Shown here in pieces: positions 24,604-32,537 of a DNA stretch of 44,614 bases. Made by a program: the position numbers and the translations under genes. The notes under the pieces were generated by a model. It ran no database searches. It saw only the letters and a program-made list of their open reading frames with translations, and was not told the DNA's origin. Source of the DNA: Methylococcaceae bacterium (lineage in GTDB: Bacteria > Pseudomonadota > Gammaproteobacteria > Methylococcales > Methylomonadaceae). How positions within the stretch are numbered: the first letter of the stretch is position 1; each line of letters begins with the position of its first letter. The stretch is taken from contig JABFRC010000310.1 of NCBI GenBank assembly GCA_013141375.1, forward strand, positions 1 through 44,614. The letters run 5' to 3'.

Positions 24604-26493
24604 ATGCAACAATCGAATCTGCCAAGTCTGCTTGTTGCGTTATTTCTTGTTTGTGCCAGTTCATTAAGCCCAGCGGACGATACGCAAACACTCGCCCCCG
24701 GCTATGGCGCGCTTGAGTTTACCGCACCCGAGCCAGGCACTTATCAGCTTCCGGCCTTGGGCAATGCCGCCGACGGCAAGTTGCTGAACACACAAAATAA
24801 CGCCATTTCGTTGCATAGCTTGCTGGGCGACAAAGTGGTCTTGCTCAGTTTTATTTACTCCAGCTGCAGCGATGTCAACGGTTGCCCGTTGGCCACGGCA
24901 GTTTTGCACAAAATCAAAACCCGGTTAAAAAAGGAACCCGAATTAGTCGGCAAGCTGCGCATGTTGACGATCAGCTTTAACCCCGAACACGATACACCGA
25001 CAGTGATGCAGCAATACGCCCAGGGCTTTCAGGATCAAGACGTCGACTGGCATTTTTTGACCACCAAATCCGAACAAGACTTACAGCCGCTCCTCGACAG
25101 CTACAAACAAAATATACAGAAGGTTTTTGATGCCGACGGCCATTTTACCGGCACGTTTTCACACCAGTTGCGGGTTTATCTGATTGACCGCAACAAACAG
25201 ATTCGCAATATCTACAGCGTGTCTTTTCTGCATCCGGACACATTGATTAACGATGTAAAAACCCTTCTGCAAACGCCGCTCAAACCAACACAGCCTGAGC
25301 ATTTGCCCACCGCAGCGTTATATTCGGCTGGCGATAACAAAGCCGGATATGAGCAAGACAGTTATCAAACCCATTCCATTGCCCTGGCCGAGCGAAAAGG
25401 CCAGGCAAGCGATTTGACCAGGACAATTCGCAAGCCGCCGTTGGGGCTGGGTGCGGTGCCTGTGCCAGTAGACAATCCCGTCAATAAAGCCAAAATCAGT
25501 TTAGGTAGGCAGCTTTTTTACGACCGCAGGCTGTCGCTTAACAATACTTTTTCTTGTGCGATGTGCCACATCCCGGAACAGGGTTTCACCAACAATGAAA
25601 TGGCTACAGCCGTAGGCATCGAAGGTCGCACCGTTCGGCGCAACAGCCCAACGCTTTACAACATCGCCTATGCCAACGCGCTGTTTCATGACAGCCGCGA
25701 AACCACTCTGGAGCAACAAGTCTGGGCCCCCTTGCTGGCCCATAACGAAATGGGTAATCCATCCATTGGTGTCGTTGTCGAAAAAATAAAGTCTATTGCC
25801 GACTACAAGCAGCAATTTGAACGCGTCTTCGGCAAAGGCCCGAACATGGAAACCATCGGCATGGCCATTGCCAGCTACGAGCGCAGTTTGAATTCAGCCA
25901 ATTCTGCATTCGATCGCTGGTACTTCGGGCATGAGAAAGCTGCGATTGATGAGCAAGCACAACGCGGTTTCCAGCTGTTTACCGGCAAGGCCAACTGCTC
26001 TAGTTGCCATCGCATAGATAAAAACCGGGCCCTGTTTTCAGATGACGACAACCACAATACCGGCATCGGCTATCGCGATGCGATGAACACACCCAGCGCG
26101 TCGCAACCGCTGCAAGTCGCCCCTGGCGTCTATCTCAATGTGGACAGCAGTGTGATTGCCAAAGTATCCGCCGCCAAGGCTAATGATTTGGGGCGGTACG
26201 AAATCACCCAGGATCCGCAGGACCGCTGGAAATACAAAACCCCAAGCCTGCGCAACATCAATCTGACCGCACCTTACATGCACAACGGTAGTCTGACGAC
26301 CTTGCGTGAGGTGGTTGAATTCTACAATCGCGGCGGCGTTGCCAATGAAAACCTTGATTCCCTAATTAAGCCGCTGCAATTGACCGAAGCAGAAATCGAT
26401 GATTTGACTGCTTTTTTACAAACATTGACCGGTGATAACGTGCAAGAGCTGGTTGCTGATGCATTTGCAGCGCCGGTGGGGGACAGTCGCTAA
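24604..26493 (+). CDS. SCO1/SenC-MauG di-haem fusion (probable MtoX maturation factor)
   Basis: The 629-residue exported protein joins two normally separate enzymes. A signal peptide (ending about LSPA) is followed by an SCO-type thioredoxin-fold domain (about 50-225). This has Cys88 and Cys94 in CSDVNGCPLA, and His187 in FSHQLRVYLIDR, for copper binding; the Cys pair is C-x5-C rather than the classic C-x3-C. The second half (about 280-610) is a MauG/cytochrome-c-peroxidase domain with haem motifs CAMCH (318-322) and CSSCH (465-469). ATG 24604 has AGAGGA upstream. In known mtoX clusters, separate SCO1 and mauG genes accompany the oxidase, so this fusion probably matures the MtoX encoded 5.4 kb upstream. 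Confidence 0.9.
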   Translation: MQQSNLPSLLVALFLVCASSLSPADDTQTLAPGYGALEFTAPEPGTYQLPALGNAADGKLLNTQNNAISLHSLLGDKVVLLSFIYSSCSDVNGCPLATAVLHKIKTRLKKEPELVGKLRMLTISFNPEHDTPTVMQQYAQGFQDQDVDWHFLTTKSEQDLQPLLDSYKQNIQKVFDADGHFTGTFSHQLRVYLIDRNKQIRNIYSVSFLHPDTLINDVKTLLQTPLKPTQPEHLPTAALYSAGDNKAGYEQDSYQTHSIALAERKGQASDLTRTIRKPPLGLGAVPVPVDNPVNKAKISLGRQLFYDRRLSLNNTFSCAMCHIPEQGFTNNEMATAVGIEGRTVRRNSPTLYNIAYANALFHDSRETTLEQQVWAPLLAHNEMGNPSIGVVVEKIKSIADYKQQFERVFGKGPNMETIGMAIASYERSLNSANSAFDRWYFGHEKAAIDEQAQRGFQLFTGKANCSSCHRIDKNRALFSDDDNHNTGIGYRDAMNTPSASQPLQVAPGVYLNVDSSVIAKVSAAKANDLGRYEITQDPQDRWKYKTPSLRNINLTAPYMHNGSLTTLREVVEFYNRGGVANENLDSLIKPLQLTEAEIDDLTAFLQTLTGDNVQELVADAFAAPVGDSR

Positions 26494-26659
26494 GTGTTTT
26501 TTAGTATGTTAAAGCCTTTGTAGTCGGTATAGAAACAGTGCTTTGCGCCGGATAAATCAGCCAAATTTGCTAAGCCAAAGTCGCTCAAGAAATCGTTGCG
26601 TCGAGCTTGGTAAAAGATGTGGAGAAGCTTTAAATAATTACCCTGCTGAGATTGTTCTG

Positions 26660-27094
26660 TTATTGATACAACTGCGCTCCATGCCTGATCCAGCCCCCGA
26701 CATGGCGGCTTTGCGGATCATGATGCGTCCAGTGAATCACGCCGCCTTTTTTGTTCCACTCATATTCCCCAGAAAACTCAATACTATCGCCCTCTTTAAG
26801 GTTGTCGATGCGTGGCGCTAAATCCAGATTATGCGTTACCAACAGGGTATGTCCTGAATTCAAGCTGACAATAAAGCGTTGATGCTTGCTGCCATTAACA
26901 TCGTCAGGAAGTAATTTCAGGACAGAGGCTTGCACCTGGATTTGAAAATCGCTGCGATGAGTTTTGAAGGCCTCGGTGAGCAGCTCGTCGCTATTTTGAT
27001 TTGCTTCAGCTGCTTGCACGCTAAACCAATGGGCATGGTCTATTCCGACAATAATTCCACTGGCAATGGCGATCAACATCAATAATTTTTTCAT
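26660..27094 (-). CDS. DUF3465 protein, exported
   Basis: The 144-residue periplasmic protein has a hydrophobic signal (residues 3-18). The DUF3465 signature is strong: KHQRFIVSLNSGHTLLVTHNLDLAPRI and GEYEWNKKGGVIHWTHHDP, ending GGWIRHGAQLYQ. The fold is probably OB-like; function is unknown. GAGGAA lies 5 nt before the ATG. It stands alone, divergent from the small-ORF run at 27286-27937. Confidence 0.88.
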   Translation of the reverse strand: MKKLLMLIAIASGIIVGIDHAHWFSVQAAEANQNSDELLTEAFKTHRSDFQIQVQASVLKLLPDDVNGSKHQRFIVSLNSGHTLLVTHNLDLAPRIDNLKEGDSIEFSGEYEWNKKGGVIHWTHHDPQSRHVGGWIRHGAQLYQ

Positions 27095-27181
27095 TCAGTT
27101 CCTCAATTGCTTCGGGATTGTTATCAACTTTGATTAGGCTCGGCCTATAAAAACACGCAACTATTCATTCAACAAGAAAAA

Positions 27182-27234
27182 CCGACTATGTGTCATTTAA
27201 TTATCGATACGATAATTGTTTGACACATAGTCGG
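27182..27234. terminator. Large nested palindrome between divergent genes
   Basis: CCGACTATGTGTCA (27182-27195) is perfectly inverted at 27221-27234. Inside it AATTATC/GATAATT pairs around GATAC. T-rich sequence on the right and A-rich on the left would suit bidirectional termination, yet the flanking genes diverge from it. A regulatory site or a mobile palindrome is therefore as likely. Confidence 0.5.
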
Positions 27235-27285
27235 ATTTATTTTACTGTTTCGACTCGCTAACAATAATAATAAGAGGAGTCGAAC

Positions 27286-27369
27286 ATGTTTAAACCATTC
27301 GTTATTTACGCGGACATCACCGAAATTCGGCAAAGCCAACGAATCTTAATAGTCACGTATACATCCTGA
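27286..27369 (+). CDS. Possible 27-residue small ORF
   Basis: AGAGGAG sits 8 nt before this ATG, a better ribosome-binding site than most genes here. The product (MFKPFVIYADITEIRQSQRI...) has no known relative in my memory. Its stop is 12 nt before the next ATG, so it could be a leader peptide or a true small protein of the same unit. Coding status is uncertain. Confidence 0.4.
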   Translation: MFKPFVIYADITEIRQSQRILIVTYTS

Positions 27370-27381
27370 TAGGTGAACATC

Positions 27382-27576
27382 ATGAGCCAAGAAAATCAAA
27401 ATCAGGAAAAAGATCATTTTGTACTGTATGTCGCACTTGCCACCGTAGCACTTGTGGGTGTTTTATTGATGGTAAAGCAAAGCGAAAGTGAAAAATTTGC
27501 GCCTATCAAAGATCAAATCAGCGAAGAAAACCGCTTAATGAATATCCGAGTTCTCGGTCAGCGCGGAGATGAATAA
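27382..27576 (+). CDS. Small single-helix membrane protein
   Basis: The 64-residue protein has a polar, charged N-terminus (MSQENQNQEKDH), one membrane helix (about FVLYVALATVALVGVLLMV) and a charged C-terminal tail. ATG 27382 is preferred over GTG 27373 because AGGTGA lies 6 nt upstream of it. The next gene begins 1 nt after its stop, so the two are cotranslated. No family recognised. Confidence 0.65.
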   Translation: MSQENQNQEKDHFVLYVALATVALVGVLLMVKQSESEKFAPIKDQISEENRLMNIRVLGQRGDE

Positions 27577-27577
27577 C

Positions 27578-27937
27578 ATGAAAGGAAACTTAATCAAAGG
27601 TTTGTTGCTGACCTGCTTTTTGGTCGGCCCAGTAGGCGCAACTGAGTATATTTATCGGGATTTGATGGCGAATACCTTGCCATCTGCGCAATGTGAAACT
27701 GCCTCTAAAGCCCAGGAAATTGCCGCAAAATCTTACAATATTGACAGATACAGCAAACGTTTCTGTCAATCGCAAGGTTACGGTTGGCATGTTGAAGGTG
27801 TAAAAGAAATTGGGAAAACTCAGTGCACAGAGTGTCCGGATAATAAAGGCCTTCAGAAATGTCATCAAGAAGATGTGGTGGTGACCTGCAAAAGAATTAA
27901 ACCTGGCTCAGTTGGCATGTTGCCAGGGAAAAGCTAG
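27578..27937 (+). CDS. Small Cys-rich exported protein
   Basis: The 119-residue protein has a signal peptide (MKGNLIKGLLLTCFLVGPVGA). The mature part contains six Cys (AQCET, RFCQS, QCTEC, QKCHQ, VTCKR), suggesting disulfides or a metal site in the periplasm. ATG 27578 is set 9 nt after GGAG, more natural than ATG 27569. No family recognised; the neighbouring small membrane protein is its likely partner. Confidence 0.65.
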   Translation: MKGNLIKGLLLTCFLVGPVGATEYIYRDLMANTLPSAQCETASKAQEIAAKSYNIDRYSKRFCQSQGYGWHVEGVKEIGKTQCTECPDNKGLQKCHQEDVVVTCKRIKPGSVGMLPGKS

Positions 27938-27962
27938 ATTCACGAGTTATCCTCCTAAGATC

Positions 27963-27996
27963 TGGTGACGGCAATCGTTGGCTGTCACCATTTTTT
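27963..27996 (+). terminator. Rho-independent terminator after the small-gene run
   Basis: TGGTGAC pairs with GTCACCA, extended by GC/GC beyond a G-T pair, and is followed by six T residues. It ends the 27286-27937 unit just before the convergent polysaccharide gene. Confidence 0.88.
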
Positions 27997-28006
27997 ATAA
28001 AGTCAG

Positions 28007-29974
28007 CTACGCAATATCAACCAGCGCAGGATGCAGCAATTCGATGTCTTCAATGCCACGACCTTTTTGCGGTGGTGAATAACTGCTGTAACTAGCCAGT
28101 GCCGTTGGTGCCAAGTAGCCAGTGATTTCTTCAAGATCCGACAAACGCAAACCCTGGCGCACAAGATAGGCGATGTAGCTGTGGCGTATGGCCTCTGCTG
28201 TTATTTCTTCGGGATCTGATAAACCCGAATCTACGACCGCACATAACAGAATAGCGGCAAGCTCTTCAGATGTAATATTGCCTGCATCCCAGGCGGGATG
28301 ACCGCCGGACTGCGAAAATAAAGTTATCAGAGAATTGCTTAGCCCGAGCGTTCTGGGTGATTCATCGATGACAGTTAGTGTTGCAGATTCCAGATCAATT
28401 TGGCCGGGAATCAGTGCCGCCGCTTCTTCTAATGTCAGCCCGCTGAGCAATAAAGCAATAAGTTGCTTGGCTTTCAGGTGCGCGGCTTTCAATAAAATTC
28501 TCAGCTGATGACTGGACAGCTCTTTTACCGTCGGCTCTGGCAACGCCATGACGGTATTTTTTTCTATGGCTTTGGTTGTCTCGGGCTGAAAAGCAATCTG
28601 GTCGGCAGATGGTTGACCATACACATGCACACCGGAAAGCGTAATGCCGGCAGCTTGCAGTTCCGGTTTACGGGTTAAATATTCAACAATCCATACCGCA
28701 AAAAGCCCCAGTAAAATGGAGCTGACCAATGAAATCAGCGCATCGCGGTTGTAGTCGGGGCTGATGGGGTCAGCCGATCGATAGGCCCGGTTGATGACCG
28801 ACACTTGCGGATATTTTTCTTTTTGGCTGGTTTGTACTTGGACCAACCGCTCCTGCGTATCTCTCGAAAGCTTTTCCAGACCTTCCAAGTCTGTTTGCAG
28901 TGCATCATGTTCAGTAAATTTTGTCGTAAACGCGGCCATTTGTTTTTTGATTTCGGCCAGTTGACCGCGAATCTCCTTAACGGTTTGCTGAGCGGCAGCG
29001 TATTGATTTTCGGCCTCCGTGATTACCAGATCCTTACCATAATCACGCCGCGTTTTAATCTCCGCTTCCAGCTTTTTAATTTGCTCCGGAATAATTTTTA
29101 AAGACGGCTGTTTATTCAGATAGTCGCGGGTAAATCGCTTATCAAACTCGGCTAGTTTTTCCTGTAAGTCATGCAAACGTCTTTCCAGGTCTTGCAAACT
29201 GCCACGCTCACGCTCCGGGACCACAGCTTGACCACGGGCAATTGCCGCTCTGATTGCATCAAGATTGGCGCGAGCCTTCACTTCATTTTCACTGGCTTTA
29301 TTCAGGGATTCAGTAATGCCATTTAGCCTGGCCGAGGGTGCATTTTCTTCCCTACCAATGGAAGAAATATCATTGGCAATTCTAAAAGCCTCAAGTTCGG
29401 CGCGCTTTTGGCTGATTTTTTCAGTCAGACCGCTCAGCTCACCTTCAACCATGCCGGCCGTGTTTCCTGATATTTTCTTGATGTCATTGGCCCTGGCCTC
29501 CAGATACACATCCAGCCAAGTGTTCACCAGCAACGGCAAGAAATCAGGATCACTGCCTTCCGCACGGATCTCAACCAAATTGGTCTCCGGCACCGGTTCC
29601 ACCGTCAAAAAGCGTTCAATATCTTGCGTGGTTAATTGCGCTAAAGCGACTTTGGCAGATTTGAGTTTTACTAAGGTTTCGGTAAGAAGTTCGTGACTGA
29701 GTAATATCTGCTTTTGTATGGCGACATGTTGCAAGTCTGCCGGACTGCTCTCTTTGTCGATTGCCGTCATTGCCGAAGTCAGTAAGCTAGCGCTACTCCG
29801 GTAAATAGCTGGGCGACTGTAGGTATACGTCAAGCTGATAGCCGCGCTAAGAAAAAACACCGTGACAAAAATGATGACTCGGCGGGTACGAAACCAGGGG
29901 CGATGGTTGAATTCCGGCACGGGGTTGAGATTGCCGTTAGGCAAAAAGTCGACTTGAGAGGCGTATTTATCCAT
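28007..29974 (-). CDS. Wzz/GumC-type polysaccharide co-polymerase with recombinase-like C-terminus
   Basis: The 655-residue inner-membrane protein has a membrane helix near 31-53, then a Wzz domain and long coiled coils (about 170-400, many KLE/EIK heptads), and a second helix (about 411-433). This topology regulates chain length in exopolysaccharide export. The cytoplasmic C-terminus (about 485-640) is not a kinase. Instead it resembles a tyrosine-recombinase catalytic fold: LIALLLSGLTLEEAAAL, ITAEAIRHSYIAYLVRQG and LASYSSYSP. The key residues are degraded (Arg in SGLR is Thr; the HxxR His is Glu; the LGH His is Tyr). A dead recombinase fold used for protein contact is likely. No other polysaccharide genes adjoin. 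Confidence 0.8.
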   Translation of the reverse strand: MDKYASQVDFLPNGNLNPVPEFNHRPWFRTRRVIIFVTVFFLSAAISLTYTYSRPAIYRSSASLLTSAMTAIDKESSPADLQHVAIQKQILLSHELLTETLVKLKSAKVALAQLTTQDIERFLTVEPVPETNLVEIRAEGSDPDFLPLLVNTWLDVYLEARANDIKKISGNTAGMVEGELSGLTEKISQKRAELEAFRIANDISSIGREENAPSARLNGITESLNKASENEVKARANLDAIRAAIARGQAVVPERERGSLQDLERRLHDLQEKLAEFDKRFTRDYLNKQPSLKIIPEQIKKLEAEIKTRRDYGKDLVITEAENQYAAAQQTVKEIRGQLAEIKKQMAAFTTKFTEHDALQTDLEGLEKLSRDTQERLVQVQTSQKEKYPQVSVINRAYRSADPISPDYNRDALISLVSSILLGLFAVWIVEYLTRKPELQAAGITLSGVHVYGQPSADQIAFQPETTKAIEKNTVMALPEPTVKELSSHQLRILLKAAHLKAKQLIALLLSGLTLEEAAALIPGQIDLESATLTVIDESPRTLGLSNSLITLFSQSGGHPAWDAGNITSEELAAILLCAVVDSGLSDPEEITAEAIRHSYIAYLVRQGLRLSDLEEITGYLAPTALASYSSYSPPQKGRGIEDIELLHPALVDIA

Positions 29975-30171
29975 GGCACGTTTACCCTGATAGCAATAAA
30001 TTGACTATGTCACGAAACATGTTGAAGGTCTAGCTTTGTCGATAGCGCAGCTAGGCTCTTTGTTATACTGCGGATGCTTTTTGAAAAGCTATCATTATTG
30101 ATGCCATGATTTCTTGACCAGACCATGAAACAAGCGATGCCCGATACTGTCACCGTCAAACGATTAATCCT

Positions 30172-31518
30172 ATGAATCAAAAAACGCTCCTTGGTCATCC
30201 GATCGGTTTGTTTGTCTTGTTCTTTACCGAAATGTGGGAGCGCTTTTCGTTTTACGGGATGCGCGCCCTGTTGGTCTTGTACCTGACCCAGCATTTGATT
30301 CAGACCGCGCAAACGGGAGATACAGTTATTGGTTTTAAGGCGTTACAGGCGGGTTTGGAATTTGTGTTTGGGCCCATGAGCATTCAACCGCTGGCCTCCC
30401 AGATTTACGGACTGTATACCGGCTTTGTCTATTTCACGCCCATCTTCGGCGGCATGTTGGCTGATCGGGTTTGGGGGCAACGCAAGACGGTTGTGATCGG
30501 AGCGGTGTTGATGGCGCTGGGGCATTTTTTAATGGCCTCCGAAGCGTTCTTTTTGGTGGCATTACTGTTGTTGATTTTGGGCAGTGGCTGTTTTAAACCC
30601 AATATTTCCACGCAAGTCGGCAGCTTATATCCGCCCGGCGATCCTCGTCGGGATGGCGCATTCACCATTTTTTACATGGGCATCAATCTGGGGGCTTTTT
30701 TCGCCCCCTTGGTCTGCGGTACGTTGGGACAGCGTTACGGATGGCATTATGGTTTTGGCGCGGCCGGTGTCGGTATGTTGTTTGGGCTACTGGTTTATTT
30801 GGGCGGTCAACGCTATCTGGCCGAAGATCAATTCACGATAAAAGCAAATCAGCCTTTGGAAGAAGAGGTACCGTTGACAGCAAAAGAATGGCAGTCGATT
30901 GGCGGTCTGGTGGTGTTGGCAGCGCTCAACATCGTGTTCTGGGCTGTGTATGAACAGCAGGGCAATACGCTGCAACTGTTTGCCGACCAAAATACCGATT
31001 GGCATGTGTTTGGTTGGGAAATGCCGTCAACATGGTTTCAGTCGTTCAATCCTGCGTTCATTTTTTTGCTGGCGCCCTTGTTGGACAGACGTTCTGCGCG
31101 GCTTGCAAGCCAGGGCAAACAGCGCTCAAGTGTCGGCAAAATGGCATTCGGCGCAGGTTTGCTCGGAGCATCATTTTTGGTGTTAATTGTTGCGGTTTCC
31201 GGTATTGAATCTACCGAGAAAATCAGCTTTCTTTGGCTGGTATTGTGTACCTTGATTTACACCATCGGCGAGTTGTATCTCTCACCGATCGGCTTGTCTT
31301 TGGTGACCAAGGTATCTCCGCCCAGACTGGTCGGCATGATGATGGGCATGTGGTTTCTGGCTACATTTTTTGGTAATTATCTGTCCGGTTATATCGGTAC
31401 CTATTACGAAAAAATGCCCAAAGACAGTTTCTTTTTATTGTTGGCAATTTTGGGCGTAGGAACCGGTTTGCTGATTTTTGCCTTTAAAGCGCCGTTGAAA
31501 AAAGCGGTGGATGATTAA
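30172..31518 (+). CDS. POT-family proton-dependent oligopeptide transporter
   Basis: The 448-residue permease of the major facilitator superfamily imports di- or tripeptides with protons. The ExxER motif is seen as TEMWERFSFYGMRALL near the N-terminus; GGMLADRVWGQRKT is the MFS loop signature, and FKPNISTQVGSLYPPGDPRRDGAFTIFYMGINLG is the POT signature (key parts FKPN and DGAFTIFYMGINLG). About 12 or more helices are predicted by eye. It ends exactly where the convergent tag gene ends (no gap). Peptide uptake is the likely substrate role, but related nitrate or amine transport cannot be excluded. Confidence 0.92.
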   Translation: MNQKTLLGHPIGLFVLFFTEMWERFSFYGMRALLVLYLTQHLIQTAQTGDTVIGFKALQAGLEFVFGPMSIQPLASQIYGLYTGFVYFTPIFGGMLADRVWGQRKTVVIGAVLMALGHFLMASEAFFLVALLLLILGSGCFKPNISTQVGSLYPPGDPRRDGAFTIFYMGINLGAFFAPLVCGTLGQRYGWHYGFGAAGVGMLFGLLVYLGGQRYLAEDQFTIKANQPLEEEVPLTAKEWQSIGGLVVLAALNIVFWAVYEQQGNTLQLFADQNTDWHVFGWEMPSTWFQSFNPAFIFLLAPLLDRRSARLASQGKQRSSVGKMAFGAGLLGASFLVLIVAVSGIESTEKISFLWLVLCTLIYTIGELYLSPIGLSLVTKVSPPRLVGMMMGMWFLATFFGNYLSGYIGTYYEKMPKDSFFLLLAILGVGTGLLIFAFKAPLKKAVDD

Positions 31519-32085
31519 TCAATTTTTACTGTTTTTTGCATAACAAAAACAATCTATTACATGATCATTGACCATGCCGGTTGCCTGCATAAAGGCATAA
31601 CAGATAGTTGGCCCGACAAATTTAAAGCCGCGTTTGAGTAAATCCTTGCTCATGCGCTCTGATGCTGGCGTTGAGGCGGGGATGTCATTGTGTTTCTCCC
31701 AGGCATTTACTACTGTTTTACCTTCCACAAATTGCCAGATATAAGATGAAAAACTGCCGAACTCACGCTGTACCGCTAAAAATGCGCGGGCGTTGATGAC
31801 GGCAGAGTGTACTTTCAGTTTGTTCCTGACAATGCCGGCATTGACAAGTAATTCGGCAATTTTGTCATCGTTATAGTTGGCGATTATTTCAGCATCAAAG
31901 TGGTCGAAAGCCAGTCGGTACGCATCGCGTTTTTTTAAAATAGTGACCCAACTCAATCCGGCTTGCGCTCCCTCAAGAATCAAAAATTCAAATAGCAGTC
32001 GGTCATCATGTAAGGGCACACCCCATTCCTGGTCGTGATAGTCTTGTTCAATCGGGCTGGATTGCGCCCAAGTGCATCTGTTCAT
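31519..32085 (-). CDS. tag: DNA-3-methyladenine glycosylase I
   Basis: Tag removes 3-methyladenine from alkylated DNA in base-excision repair. The 188-residue protein matches the family length. All four zinc ligands of the E. coli enzyme are at the same positions: Cys4, His17, His175 and Cys179. The pocket motif EGAQAGLSWVTILKKRDAYR is intact. It is the only gene on this strand here; the upstream region (32086-32537) holds a DnaA-box cluster shared with the divergent phosphorylase gene. Confidence 0.96.
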   Translation of the reverse strand: MNRCTWAQSSPIEQDYHDQEWGVPLHDDRLLFEFLILEGAQAGLSWVTILKKRDAYRLAFDHFDAEIIANYNDDKIAELLVNAGIVRNKLKVHSAVINARAFLAVQREFGSFSSYIWQFVEGKTVVNAWEKHNDIPASTPASERMSKDLLKRGFKFVGPTICYAFMQATGMVNDHVIDCFCYAKNSKN

Positions 32086-32167
32086 GGCGGCGTCCTATAA
32101 ATTATCGGATAAGCTGGAGCGGGCAGGTTAACAAAATCCACGCTTGACAAGCTGGTTTTTGCAAAAC

Positions 32168-32404
32168 TTGTCCACAGCCGAAATTTAAAACTTTCGAGTT
32201 TTCAAATACCTAAAGACCTTATTTGGATTTATCATTAAAGGTGCTCAATAATCATCACAACTTAACCATATCTTGTTGATATTAAAACAATAGTTCAACC
32301 TCTGACTAAAACTTGCACACCTTAACAAAAAGCCTTTGGCGGTATTGGTTTGGCGGCGGTTTTTTCACCTTATCCACAAAGTTATCCACAGAAAATGTGG
32401 ATAA
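32168..32404. promoter_or_regulatory. DnaA-box cluster in an AT-rich intergenic region
   Basis: Perfect DnaA boxes TTATCCACA lie at 32370-32378 and 32382-32390, with an inverted one (TGTGGATAA) at 32396-32404; a weaker TTGTCCACA is at 32168-32176. The sequence between is AT-rich. No GATC cluster and no dnaA, dnaN or mnmG gene adjoins. It could titrate DnaA, regulate the phosphorylase or tag promoter, or be an origin. The rest of the 450-nt gap holds no ORF that I can support. Confidence 0.7.
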
Positions 32405-32462
32405 CTTCTTTGCTGATAAAAAGCGCGGCAACGAATAGTTAAGTATTGCAAACTCATTGTCC

Positions 32463-32468
32463 TATAAT
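32463..32468 (+). promoter_or_regulatory. -10 element for the phosphorylase gene
   Basis: A consensus TATAAT lies 70 nt before the ATG at 32538. A weak -35 (TTAAGT, 32439-32444) is 18 nt upstream. The DnaA boxes end about 60 nt upstream of this element, close enough to affect transcription. Confidence 0.5.
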
Positions 32469-32537
32469 CGTGAACGCCATCTGTTGGCTGTTCATGGCGT
32501 GAAATAGCAGCATTTTATAAACGAAGCCTTTGATTTT

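Noticed and set aside
26494-26659. Lys/Arg-rich fragment as a transposase remnant
   Set aside because: Short, interrupted by stops and without a recognisable motif.
32168-32404. Calling the DnaA-box cluster the replication origin
   Set aside because: No neighbouring dnaA/dnaN/mnmG genes and no GATC cluster; reported only as a DnaA-box cluster.
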